Shown here: positions 36,170-44,482 of the stretch, piece after piece | Layout of the letters: each line of letters opens with the position of its first letter | How positions within the stretch are numbered: position 1 is the stretch's first letter | Origin: Furfurilactobacillus milii | GTDB taxonomy: Bacteria > Bacillota > Bacilli > Lactobacillales > Lactobacillaceae | DNA: 64,000 bases | Direction: 5' to 3' | NCBI RefSeq assembly: GCF_009864005.1 | Contig: NZ_WEZQ01000001.1 | Location: forward strand, 124,001-188,000 | Made by a program: the position numbers and the translations under genes | Notes under the pieces: model-generated | The model's database searches: none | What the model was told of the DNA's origin: nothing | Seen by the model: the letters and a program-made list of their open reading frames with translations, nothing else

Positions 36170-37036
36170 GTGATTGACGGTTCTATTATTCGTAAAAAAA
36201 GAAGATCAATGCACCTATCTCAAAGAGACCTTGCTGCCAACATCACAACGCAAACTACTATTAGTAACTTAGAGAATTCAAGTGGAATCCCTAACAGTGA
36301 GCTCTTTAATAAGATTCTTCGGCGACTAGGATTATCAATGGATGATGTATTCACCGAAGATACTGCCGAACCAGGTCCTTATTTGTCTAAAGCAGACGAC
36401 GCTTCTAAAAATTTTGACCACCAGGGGGTTCTTGATATTCTAAAAAAGATTGAACCCAATGAGAATTTTACTGATGAAGATACTCTCCACTATGACTTTC
36501 TAAAAGCTGACGCAGAGATGTGGCTCACAAAAGACTACATGGGTGCAATTTTTAATTACAATAAAATGCAAGAGTTTGCGCGAAATAAAACTGACCTCAG
36601 CATATATTCTGTTCTTGCAGTATGTCAGCTTGGCACGGCATACTATTATTCCGAAAGAGTTGATTCAGCAATTCATTATTTTAATGAACTGCCAAAGTTA
36701 CTTGAACAAATTGATATAGAGAACAATCTTTATTGGACACTATTCATCATGGATAATTTGACCAATTTTTGGTCCAAACAGCATGAATTCAAAAAGAGCA
36801 TTGACTTTGGACAAAGGGCACTGGAAATAACCGAAAAGTATCACACCATCGATTTCGCTGATACTCTGAGTTTTACTGTGGGTGAAAACTATGCTTATTT
36901 AAAAGGTTGGGACAATAAAAAAGCTCAGGAATATCTAGCCCAGTCCTATTTTCTTGTTAAGTACACTGGTAGCAAAGTTGCTCAAAAAGTTATTAAAGAA
37001 AGACTAACTGAACATCATATTAGTTTTCAATGGTAG
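36170..37036 (+). CDS. RRNPP-type regulator 1 of 6 (XRE HTH plus TPR)
   Basis: I chose the GTG at 36170-36172 (288 residues, MIDGSIIRKKRRSMHLSQRD), preceded by AGGA nine bases away; its five neighbours start in the same way. Residues 1-60 are an XRE helix-turn-helix (SQRDLAANITTQTTISNLEN). The rest is helical TPR-like repeats (for example SVLAVCQLGTAYYYSERVDS, then HYFNELPKLLEQ), the layout of PlcR/Rgg-type pheromone receptors. It is divergent from the secreted peptide, 118 bp away, with a palindrome over the peptide promoter, making it the most likely receptor. A strong terminator (37112-37139) follows, so it is a single transcription unit apart from the other five. Confidence 0.88.
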   Translation: MIDGSIIRKKRRSMHLSQRDLAANITTQTTISNLENSSGIPNSELFNKILRRLGLSMDDVFTEDTAEPGPYLSKADDASKNFDHQGVLDILKKIEPNENFTDEDTLHYDFLKADAEMWLTKDYMGAIFNYNKMQEFARNKTDLSIYSVLAVCQLGTAYYYSERVDSAIHYFNELPKLLEQIDIENNLYWTLFIMDNLTNFWSKQHEFKKSIDFGQRALEITEKYHTIDFADTLSFTVGENYAYLKGWDNKKAQEYLAQSYFLVKYTGSKVAQKVIKERLTEHHISFQW

Positions 37037-37549
37037 TTGATTGTATCAGGATAGCGAAAATGATCATATATACTAACCATGGTTCATCGCTCAATTAGTT
37101 AAATACTATGAAATCCCCGCAATGCGGGGATTTTTTTTTGCAAAGATCATGGTCCGTTTAACATCCTTGATAATAATATTTAAAATGCAATCAACTATAA
37201 ACCAAATAAACAATAAAAGTATCTCGGCTACTCGTGCATATTTCTGTCACATTATGGTTTTCATCAAAGCAGTTGTTGGTCTTATTGAGAAGCTGCATCC
37301 TTTTTTGAAGAATTTTTTCATCACACAAACAAGTGCTAAAACGCGCTATTAATAGCAAAACAAGATAAATAAGTTCTGCTGACTTTTAAAAAGAGACGAG
37401 GCGTATTTTATTTAATTCATGATTAGTATTACAATCATATATAAATTACCTACGTTAATCATCCGAATAATGGACAAGCGGAAAGCTTCTCTTAGCATAA
37501 ATCGCATACACTGATTAATTCCATCATTTTGACAAAGGACGTGACCAAA
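37037..37549. other. Gap between RRNPP regulators 1 and 2
   Basis: It holds the terminator at 37112-37139 and then an AT-rich stretch that must contain the promoter for regulators 2-6. Short open frames occur but none has a ribosome binding site, and no secreted peptide was found. Confidence 0.45.
37112..37139 (+). terminator. Strong terminator after RRNPP regulator 1
   Basis: AATCCCCGCA and TGCGGGGATT form a tight GC stem with almost no loop, followed by nine T. Confidence 0.9.
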
Positions 37550-38452
37550 TTGATTGATGGTAAAAGAGTAAAGATCACACGAATGAAACAACACGTTTCT
37601 CAACGCGCCTTAGCTGAGGGAATCACCAGTCAATCAACAATCAGCAAACTTGAAAATGAAAGTGTGGCACCAAATCCTGATGTGTTGGCACAAATCGCTG
37701 ACAGACTAAACTTGAGCATGAGCGATATAGTCATGGACAATCTAAAATCTGCTGATACCTTACTGAAAGATACAGATTTAGCAATCGGCAAGCATGAACC
37801 CAAACGGGCTAACAAGTATTTAAACCAAATTAATATCGATGACATTTACACAAGTCATACAAAACTACATTACTTATTTTTGAAAAATGATATTAACTTT
37901 CTGCTCACGCAAGATGCCGATGAAGCCATTTTTAACTTTACACGATTACTTGATCAGGCTGATGCATTTAAGAGTACAGATAGTATTTATACGCATTTAG
38001 CACATTGTCAATTAGCAGAACTATATTTCTCTAAAGGTAATTTTGAAGCCACTCAATACTATCTAAAGCTTGTTCCTAAGAAATTCAGTCAAGTGGAAAT
38101 TAGTGTCAATATGCATTGGATTATCTATCTCAAGCAACATGTTGCTCAGACTTTGTTTAACCTTCATCAATATTCGTCGAGCTTTGACTATGCTAAGCAA
38201 GCTTTAAGTCTTGCTAAGAAACGCGACACATTGGATTTAGTGGATTCATTAACGTTTCTAATTAGTCTTAACCTTAGTCATATGAATAACGGGTGGAAAA
38301 ACATTCAGGCAGAACACTATCTAATGCAAGCCTGGGCATTAGCCGAATATACAGAAAATCGGGAACTTCAAAAAAAAATTTATGCAGTACTAAATAGTAA
38401 TGAGTTAACAGCCGATTTCTCAATACAAGCTTTTGCAAAAGGTTCCCTATAA
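37550..38452 (+). CDS. RRNPP-type regulator 2 of 6 (XRE HTH plus TPR)
   Basis: A 300-residue protein with an XRE helix-turn-helix (SQRALAEGITSQSTISKLEN) and a TPR-like C-terminal domain (YTHLAHCQLAELYFSKGNFE, then YYLKLVPKKFSQV). I chose the TTG start at 37550 (MIDGKRVKITRMKQ) since AAAGGA precedes it with the same spacing as in the neighbours; the frame could begin seven codons earlier at an unsupported codon. It opens a tight run of five genes reading to 41926. Its TPR domain differs clearly from regulator 1, which suggests a different ligand. Confidence 0.87.
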   Translation: MIDGKRVKITRMKQHVSQRALAEGITSQSTISKLENESVAPNPDVLAQIADRLNLSMSDIVMDNLKSADTLLKDTDLAIGKHEPKRANKYLNQINIDDIYTSHTKLHYLFLKNDINFLLTQDADEAIFNFTRLLDQADAFKSTDSIYTHLAHCQLAELYFSKGNFEATQYYLKLVPKKFSQVEISVNMHWIIYLKQHVAQTLFNLHQYSSSFDYAKQALSLAKKRDTLDLVDSLTFLISLNLSHMNNGWKNIQAEHYLMQAWALAEYTENRELQKKIYAVLNSNELTADFSIQAFAKGSL

Positions 38453-38538
38453 TCTGCTGGTGACTTTTCAAAAGATCATTTGACGTAAATTTAAGACTTC
38501 AAAACAAACATTCTATCTTCTTACAGGAAGTGATTCAT

Positions 38539-39405
38539 TTGATCAACAAGGAAATCGTACGAGCTGCTCGTAAAAGGCTATCTCTATCACAATATGATTT
38601 AGCAGCAGACATTACTACTCAGTCCACGGTTAGTCGCATGGAACGTGAAGGGGTGGCTCCTGCACCAGAAGTCACAGCTAAACTACTAAGTCGACTTCAG
38701 CTCAGATTAAGTGACGTGCTAATTAACCCAGTACCTGATTTCAAACTTTATTTCGATCAGGCTGATGAAGCTGCCATAGCATTTAATTATGAAAAGGTAT
38801 TAGAAAACATTAATAAAATCGATCTAAACAAGCTTGTAACTGAGAACGATCGGCTGCATCTTGAATTTTTAAGGGCCAATGCCACTATGTGGACTAGTAA
38901 GGACTTCATGCAAGGCATGTTTGATTTTAAAAAATTACTAGACTCTGCCAAACATAATACGACCAGTATTTATTATGTCCTTTCTGTTTGTCAGTTGGGA
39001 AAAGCCTATTTTACCAATCAAAAAAATGACGCAGCAAAATATTATTTTGATCAACTGCCCGCGCTTCTCGATTATATGGATGTCTCTAAAAATTTATTCT
39101 GGGTCTTATCCATTTATGACAACCTAATAGACTTTTTATCAAAGATAGAAAAATATGATCAAAGTCTCAAATACGCAAAAGATGCGTTAACAATCAGTGA
39201 AAAGTATCAAACCTACGCTTTCGTTGCCAGCATCAGTGAAAATATTGGTCGAGATTATGCCATTTGCGAGAGTTGGAATTCTAAAAACACTCAGAGGTAC
39301 TTCCTTCAATCGTGGGTATTCGCGCAAATAGAACATAATAATACGATGCTCCAAACTCTTAAAAATGAGTTTCAAAATCATGGTGGTTTGCTAATTTCAC
39401 TGTAG
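38539..39405 (+). CDS. RRNPP-type regulator 3 of 6 (XRE HTH plus TPR)
   Basis: A 288-residue protein starting at TTG 38539 (MINKEIVRAARKRLSLSQYD) behind AGGAAGTGA. The helix-turn-helix reads SQYDLAADITTQSTVSRMER. The TPR part (VLSVCQLGKAYFTNQKNDA, then YYFDQLPALLDYM) is closest by eye to regulator 1, so the two may be recent duplicates. It lies 86 bp after regulator 2. The function is probably peptide-gated DNA binding, as for the family; its target is unknown. Confidence 0.87.
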   Translation: MINKEIVRAARKRLSLSQYDLAADITTQSTVSRMEREGVAPAPEVTAKLLSRLQLRLSDVLINPVPDFKLYFDQADEAAIAFNYEKVLENINKIDLNKLVTENDRLHLEFLRANATMWTSKDFMQGMFDFKKLLDSAKHNTTSIYYVLSVCQLGKAYFTNQKNDAAKYYFDQLPALLDYMDVSKNLFWVLSIYDNLIDFLSKIEKYDQSLKYAKDALTISEKYQTYAFVASISENIGRDYAICESWNSKNTQRYFLQSWVFAQIEHNNTMLQTLKNEFQNHGGLLISL

Positions 39406-39467
39406 GAAATCAAAAAAACAATCGCAAAAAGCATGATTTTTATGGGTTTAGAGAGGGGCTAATCAAC

Positions 39468-40127
39468 ATGTTAAATGGTCATATTATCCGTGATGCTCGC
39501 CTAAAGCTGCATTTAAGCCAAGCTGAGCTAGCTAAAGGTGTAACAAACAAAGAAACTGTCGGTTTTATTGAGCACAACATGGTTACACCACGCGCAAAAA
39601 CAATTAATGGGATTTTAAAACGCTTAAACCTCAAATACGAGGACGTTGTGGCTGAGAAAAATCATGACGCCAATTTTGCCTTAAAAGATATTGAAAAGTT
39701 AATTATGAATCGACAGTATCAGGCCGCTTTATCGCGGTTAAAATCATTAAACGTTCAAACCTTAACCAGTCATACAAAACTAGAAGTTGACTTTCTGACC
39801 GCATTTGCCGATTTAAAGCTAACTCAAAACTACAATCAAGCCATCTTTGAATACAATCGGTCAATCACTGGTAGTAACACAAAATCGACTGATATTTTTA
39901 GCATTCTGATTATTGAACAATTGGGCATGATTTACTCGAAACAAGGGAAAAAAAGCAACGCAAGATTTTATCTTGATCAGATCCCCAGACTTTTACAAAA
40001 CTCCGGTATTGATTCAAGTTCTTATTGGTTTAAATTTATTTACCACGATTTGTCTCAGTTTTACGCACAGGCCAACAAGAAACAAGGTAAACATTCGATT
40101 TTAAATGTTGTCCAAAAGTCCGTATAA
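39468..40127 (+). CDS. RRNPP-type regulator 4 of 6, C-terminally truncated
   Basis: ATG start with a GAGGGG-type ribosome binding site; 219 residues against 283-300 in its neighbours. The helix-turn-helix reads SQAELAKGVTNKETVGFIEH, with TPR-like repeats after it (FSILIIEQLGMIYSKQGKKS). The pattern follows its neighbours up to YHDLSQFYAQANKK and then turns into an unrelated end (QGKHSILNVVQKSV), so about the last 65 residues, covering the final TPR helices, are lost. It may act as a dominant-negative or constitutive DNA binder, or be a decaying copy. It lies 34 bp before regulator 5. Confidence 0.8.
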   Translation: MLNGHIIRDARLKLHLSQAELAKGVTNKETVGFIEHNMVTPRAKTINGILKRLNLKYEDVVAEKNHDANFALKDIEKLIMNRQYQAALSRLKSLNVQTLTSHTKLEVDFLTAFADLKLTQNYNQAIFEYNRSITGSNTKSTDIFSILIIEQLGMIYSKQGKKSNARFYLDQIPRLLQNSGIDSSSYWFKFIYHDLSQFYAQANKKQGKHSILNVVQKSV

Positions 40128-40160
40128 CAAAAATTTCATTTTATTGGGAAGTGAACTGCT

Positions 40161-41012
40161 ATGATTGACGGTCACAAAATTCGTAAAGCCAGATTGGCAA
40201 TGCACTTAACACAAATACAACTTGCAAAAGGTATTACCGACCGCTTAATAATTGGAAAAATTGAGAACAACAAAGAGGTTCCCCACGATAAGTTACTGCG
40301 AGCAATACTCACGCGACTCAATATCGATTACACTGACGTCTATTTTGATAGCAATCAAGTTGAGTTAGAGAAGTTAGATCAACTAATCATAGATGGACAT
40401 TACATCTCAGCTAAAAATGCACTACCAGGAATCATGAAAAATATTGAAAATGAACACGATGAGTTACATGCAAAATTCTTAGAGTCTTATGTGTCATTCC
40501 GCCTGCGTTCAGACCATTATAATCAGGACTTACTTAATTTTCGCCAGTTAGCCGCGATTGAGGGCAAACATCCAGAGGACGTTTTTTCTTTTTTAGCAAT
40601 TGATCAATTGGGCATGGTCAACGAGCGATTAGGAAATACTAAGCAGGCTGAAGCATTCTTTAAACAAGTAATTGAGTTTTTGCCACAAATCAAAGAAAAA
40701 GCCAATATTAATTGGATTGCATTCATCTATCGTGACCTAGCAGATCATTACAGTAACATTGAAGACTATGGACTCAGCAATAAATATGCAAAACAAGGAT
40801 TGGAGCTAGCAAGCGAGCATAACAGCACCGTTCTAGCAGATTCATTGAGCTATGAAATTGCTCAAAATACCGCAAAATTAAACAGTTGGAATGATCCAAA
40901 GGCGATTGATTATTTAATTCAAGCATGGACTTTTGCAAATTTCACACTCAATTATGCCAATACAAAATTCTTTAAACACATTTTGGATACACATCATGTT
41001 GCAGTCTGTTAA
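40161..41012 (+). CDS. RRNPP-type regulator 5 of 6 (XRE HTH plus TPR)
   Basis: 283 residues from ATG (GGGAAGTGA upstream). The N-terminal domain (MIDGHKIRKARLAMHLTQIQ, then GITDRLIIGKIENN) is XRE-like. The TPR part includes FSFLAIDQLGMVNERLGNTK, FIYRDLADHYSNIEDY and SDSLSYEI-type motifs. It groups by eye with regulators 4 and 6. It is probably part of the same transcript as regulators 2-6 (gaps 34-86 bp). Confidence 0.87.
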   Translation: MIDGHKIRKARLAMHLTQIQLAKGITDRLIIGKIENNKEVPHDKLLRAILTRLNIDYTDVYFDSNQVELEKLDQLIIDGHYISAKNALPGIMKNIENEHDELHAKFLESYVSFRLRSDHYNQDLLNFRQLAAIEGKHPEDVFSFLAIDQLGMVNERLGNTKQAEAFFKQVIEFLPQIKEKANINWIAFIYRDLADHYSNIEDYGLSNKYAKQGLELASEHNSTVLADSLSYEIAQNTAKLNSWNDPKAIDYLIQAWTFANFTLNYANTKFFKHILDTHHVAVC

Positions 41013-41062
41013 GCCTCAGTGTCTTATGACAATCATAAATTGAACTGAAAGGATTGATGGCT

Positions 41063-41926
41063 TTGTACAATGGTCGTGTCATTCGTGACGCTCGTCTGGC
41101 TCAGCATTTAACACAAGCAGAACTAGGGGCTGGCATCTGTGACCAGCCCGCTATTAGTCACATTGAGAACAGCAATGAGTTACCCTCAGATCGCATTATC
41201 AAGATCCTTCTTAACCGCTTGAACTTACGCTATTCAGATGTTATAGACAACAAAAACGTCAATGCAAATTATGCACTGCCAGAAATTGAAGAGCTTATAA
41301 GCAAGCAGCAATATCAACTGGCAACGGAACGTTTAAAAGCTTTGGACAGAGACACATTAACGACTCACACCACCCTGGAAGCCGATTTTCTGATCGCATA
41401 TGTGAACTTTCATTTAAATAAGAATTATGACCAGGCAATTTTTGAATTTAATCGTAATATCCTCGGTGACGAAAAACAATTGATTGATCCTTTCGAAATT
41501 CTGTCTTTGGATCAGTTAGGGCTTATTTATTGTTTAAAAAAAGAACTCGATAATGCCAGATTTTATTTTCAGCAAATACCTGACCTACTATCAAAAGCAA
41601 ATATTGCTTCTAACACCTATTGGATTACACTAATTTATCATGACCTGGCCTTCTTTTATTCACGCACACACGAATATAAACTCAGCAATCACTATGCTAA
41701 ACGCGGACTAGAGCTGCTTAAAGAAAATCATCAGAGTCAGTTCGTGGATTCACTCAGCTTTACGATTGGAAAAAACTATGCCAACACAACGCAGGACTGG
41801 AAGAAATCGAGTGCCAAACATTTTTTACAGCAAGCTATTACTTTTGGGAAATTCAAAGGCAACCTCGATTTAGTAAAACGTGCAGAAGCAATTATTGTGC
41901 AGCATGAACAATCGTATACAAATTAG
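41063..41926 (+). CDS. RRNPP-type regulator 6 of 6 (XRE HTH plus TPR)
   Basis: 287 residues if the TTG at 41063 is used (MYNGRVIRDARLAQHLTQAE), which gives the same nine-base spacing to AAGGA as in the paralogues; an ATG two codons upstream (41057) is possible. The helix-turn-helix is GICDQPAISHIENS; the TPR motifs include EILSLDQLGLIYCLKKELDN and YHDLAFFYSRTHEYKLSNHY. It is the last gene of the array and ends at a strong bidirectional terminator shared with the convergent transfer operon. Confidence 0.87.
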   Translation: MYNGRVIRDARLAQHLTQAELGAGICDQPAISHIENSNELPSDRIIKILLNRLNLRYSDVIDNKNVNANYALPEIEELISKQQYQLATERLKALDRDTLTTHTTLEADFLIAYVNFHLNKNYDQAIFEFNRNILGDEKQLIDPFEILSLDQLGLIYCLKKELDNARFYFQQIPDLLSKANIASNTYWITLIYHDLAFFYSRTHEYKLSNHYAKRGLELLKENHQSQFVDSLSFTIGKNYANTTQDWKKSSAKHFLQQAITFGKFKGNLDLVKRAEAIIVQHEQSYTN

Positions 41927-41929
41927 TCG

Positions 41930-41984
41930 AACAGTCGTTGAATATCAGTCTAAATACCTGACTGAATATTCCAACGATTGTTTT
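41930..41984. terminator. Bidirectional terminator between RRNPP array and transfer operon
   Basis: A long hairpin (ACAGTCGTTGAATATCAGTC against GACTGAATATTCCAACGATTGT, near perfect) ends in TTTTCTTTT on the plus strand. It overlaps the last codons of the tcpC gene, so it serves the array and probably also ends the transfer transcript. Confidence 0.85.
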
Positions 41985-42936
41985 CTTTTATTAGGTGTAG
42001 CTCAAATTGCGAAAGTTGCGTCATATTAGTCTCATTATCCAGGTATTTAACGGTAACACTGACCCTTAATCCCTGCTTTTCCTTGTGGAAGATTGGATTA
42101 ACCAAGTCATCAAGCTTGTAGTCCTTATGCAGTGGCTGAATATTTTGATCGGCCACGTAGTACTTCAATTCATTCTGTGACCCTTGTGGATAGAGTGCGA
42201 AAAAGGTCTTGAGGAATTTCGTTGCGTCAGCCACGGTGTCTGGATTCACTGAGTTGTCGGTTTGTGACTGGGTTTCCTTAATATTGGCCTTACTTGGCGC
42301 CGCCGCAATCGTTGGATTCTTGGTAATGACTAAATTGCCTTGGTTACTTTCTTGCACGTTAACACTATAAGTACTTTGAACATGTTTGATTGACGGTTCG
42401 GACTTCTTGTCCTTATCGTCTTTTTTGTCGTCCTTTGGTCCTTTATCATGATCCACTTTCAAGGTTTGATTGATGGCAAATAGGACTTCGAATTGCTGCT
42501 TAGCAAGCTGTTTTACACGCCAAATCTTAACTTGGTCGATTGATGAGGTTGATGGAATATCGCTGCGCACCGTGTCGGCATCCAGTGTTTGTAAACTATT
42601 AGTGAGATAGTCTTTTAAATTAGCTTGCCGTTGGTCTAAGGCTTCGTGACTTGGTTCCCAGCTAAAGTAAACTTTCGCAAAGTCAGATACAAAGGTCGTC
42701 ACGGCGTGTGTATCAACCACCACGGTACGCACCACTTCATGTTCATGAACGGTGTGCGTGTCAATTGCTGTAAAACTTTTATAGACACCAAAACTAGTGC
42801 CTAGTATTAAGACACTCCAACACAAGACGACTGTCTTCTTGCGCAAGCCAATGCGTTTGAACCGCAAACGCGGTTGTGGTGGTTTGACTTCTTTAGTTTC
42901 GCTGGTCTTTGCTACGGGTTTGTGTTTTTTAAACAT
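41950..42936 (-). CDS. tcpC: Conjugation protein TcpC (Tn916 Orf13-like)
   Basis: 328 residues from the ATG at 42934-42936, behind AAAGGAG; the longer upstream frame is not supported. The N-terminus is cytoplasmic and basic, followed by one membrane span (VVLCWSVLILGTSFGVYKSF, about residues 34-53) and an extracellular part with two NTF2-like TcpC domains separated by a Lys/Asp-rich linker (GPKDDKKDDKDKKSE). TcpC/Orf13/VirB8-like proteins are core parts of the mating channel. The gene overlaps the preceding one by eight bases and is the last gene of the transfer operon. Confidence 0.9.
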   Translation of the reverse strand: MFKKHKPVAKTSETKEVKPPQPRLRFKRIGLRKKTVVLCWSVLILGTSFGVYKSFTAIDTHTVHEHEVVRTVVVDTHAVTTFVSDFAKVYFSWEPSHEALDQRQANLKDYLTNSLQTLDADTVRSDIPSTSSIDQVKIWRVKQLAKQQFEVLFAINQTLKVDHDKGPKDDKKDDKDKKSEPSIKHVQSTYSVNVQESNQGNLVITKNPTIAAAPSKANIKETQSQTDNSVNPDTVADATKFLKTFFALYPQGSQNELKYYVADQNIQPLHKDYKLDDLVNPIFHKEKQGLRVSVTVKYLDNETNMTQLSQFELHLIKENNRWNIQSGI

Positions 42937-43462
42937 TTTGATTGACTCCTTTTTGTTCGTAGGGTTTGTAGTAAGCTGGGTAATCACGTAAAAATCGTTT
43001 GAAGATTGTTTGGAGACGTAACCGTACATAATCGGCGGCGTCCATTGCCATATATTCGTCATACATATCGTCTTCTAAGAAAAATTTCTCAGCCATGAAG
43101 TGTTCACGCCCAATGATGAAATCATAATCACCTTTGATGAAGTGCTTATTCGCCAGCCATTCTTCGACATGGGTCACATGTTCATCAGCCATCAAATATT
43201 CTTGTCGATGACCAGCCTTTAACGTGGGTAATTGCGCTGCCAAGTATTCCAACTCTGTAGAAAGGTCATCCGTATTAGGCAGGCGTTGCTCAAAGAAGTG
43301 GATTCGTTCCCAAGTTGACGAAAAGTGATCGGTAATTTGTTTTTTTAGTAACTGATTATCGCCGTAGGATAAATCGATTTTTTCATCTTTGATGGTGGTA
43401 ATCAGCGTTTCAGTCAACAGTCCCAACCAAGCTACATAGGAGTAGCCTTCGGTGTCTATCAT
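42929..43462 (-). CDS. Transfer-operon protein of unknown function (177 residues)
   Basis: I start it at the ATG at 43460-43462 (MIDTEGYSYV), with GTAGGTG a short distance upstream. The protein is acidic, helical and cytoplasmic, without membrane span or known motif. It overlaps tcpC by eight bases and follows the orf14 frame by ten, so it is fully inside the transfer operon. Tn916 has no gene at this position; this is an accessory of the lactobacillar branch or an insertion. Function unknown. Confidence 0.75.
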   Translation of the reverse strand: MIDTEGYSYVAWLGLLTETLITTIKDEKIDLSYGDNQLLKKQITDHFSSTWERIHFFEQRLPNTDDLSTELEYLAAQLPTLKAGHRQEYLMADEHVTHVEEWLANKHFIKGDYDFIIGREHFMAEKFFLEDDMYDEYMAMDAADYVRLRLQTIFKRFLRDYPAYYKPYEQKGVNQNV

Positions 43463-43471
43463 CAAATGCAC

Positions 43472-44482
43472 CTACTTTCTTAACCGGCCAGCACCGATTA
43501 AATGAGCTTGCCAGTATGCATTATTTAAGTCGGCATAGTCTAGTGGATCACCAGCGTTGTACATCTGGTTATGACCAACGTAAATACCCACGTGAGTCAC
43601 GTAATCAGGGCAGACATAAGTTGAGTGGAAGAAGACTAAATCGCCTGGTTTTGCATCCTTTAAGCTAATGTGCTGGGTGACATCATATTGTTGTTGCGCT
43701 GTTCGAGGTAACTTGATGCCAACTTTACCAAAGGCCCATTGCGTAATGCCGGAACAGTCAAACCCAGTGGAAGGATTGCTACCACCAAAGACATAAGGCG
43801 TGCCTTTATATTTAACGGCCTACGCCATGACTTCTTTGACGGTTTTATCAGTAAACGTAAAATTGCCACTGACTTTACCCAGATATTGGGAAACTAGTTT
43901 GGCGTAAAACATATTGCCATAGGCATAACGCCACTTTTCCGGTGCAATCGGATTGGTATAAGTGACCCGACGCCCGCCAGCTTTTTCTTTCGCGAAGTCG
44001 GACCCGACATCAAACGTGTATTTACTGCCATGTTTAATCACGTAGTCTAAGAAGCCGCCGCCGTAGTTATAAGCCTGAATGGCCGCTTCAATCGCAATGT
44101 TATGTGATTTGGCATTGGTTGCTATTTCTGAGAAATACTTCACACCTTGTCTGACAGAAGCCTCAGTACTCAAACTACCTGGTGATTGACCTAATGATTC
44201 ACTAGACTGCATGACATCACCACCTTTGCCACCGGATTCAACTTGAATGATGGCAAGAATGGTCATCACATCCTCTGGAATCCCAAACTGTTTACAATAC
44301 TTTTCAACCATGTTTTTAAGCTTAAGGACTTCCGGCGACAACGCCTGACCACCACCGACTAGCTCTGTTGCCGGACCCGAACCAGAGTCGTCATCGTCGT
44401 CACTCGTAATGACAGCAAATAAAAGCCCGCCAATGAGAATCAGCGGGACAATAGCTGCTAAGAGCCATTTATTTAGTTTCAT
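43472..44482 (-). pseudogene. Peptidoglycan hydrolase (Tn916 Orf14-like) with in-frame amber codon
   Basis: The start at 44480-44482 (MKLNKWLLAA) has AAAGGA eight bases upstream. The first part, to 43820, is 220 residues: signal-anchor helix, Asp/Ser linker, and a lysozyme-like/lytic transglycosylase domain with catalytic Glu in IIQVESGGKGG and AIQAYNYGGGF. A TAG codon at 43820-43822 (after KEVMA) is followed in the same frame by an entire NlpC/P60 endopeptidase domain to 43472: GTPYVFGGSNPSTGFDCSG (catalytic Cys), then THVGIYVG (His). In Tn916 the two domains form one protein that opens the wall for mating. One base change restores the frame. No start codon serves the second part, so only the lysozyme part is made unless the stop is read through. 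Confidence 0.85.

Noticed and set aside
37122-37352. Possible 76-codon gene between RRNPP regulators 1 and 2
   Set aside because: It starts inside the terminator of regulator 1, has no ribosome binding site and no signal peptide, and lies in an AT-rich gap.
42937-43062. A longer N-terminus for the TcpC protein
   Set aside because: The extra residues overlap the upstream gene in another frame and do not resemble TcpC; the ATG at 42934-42936 has a good AAAGGAG site.
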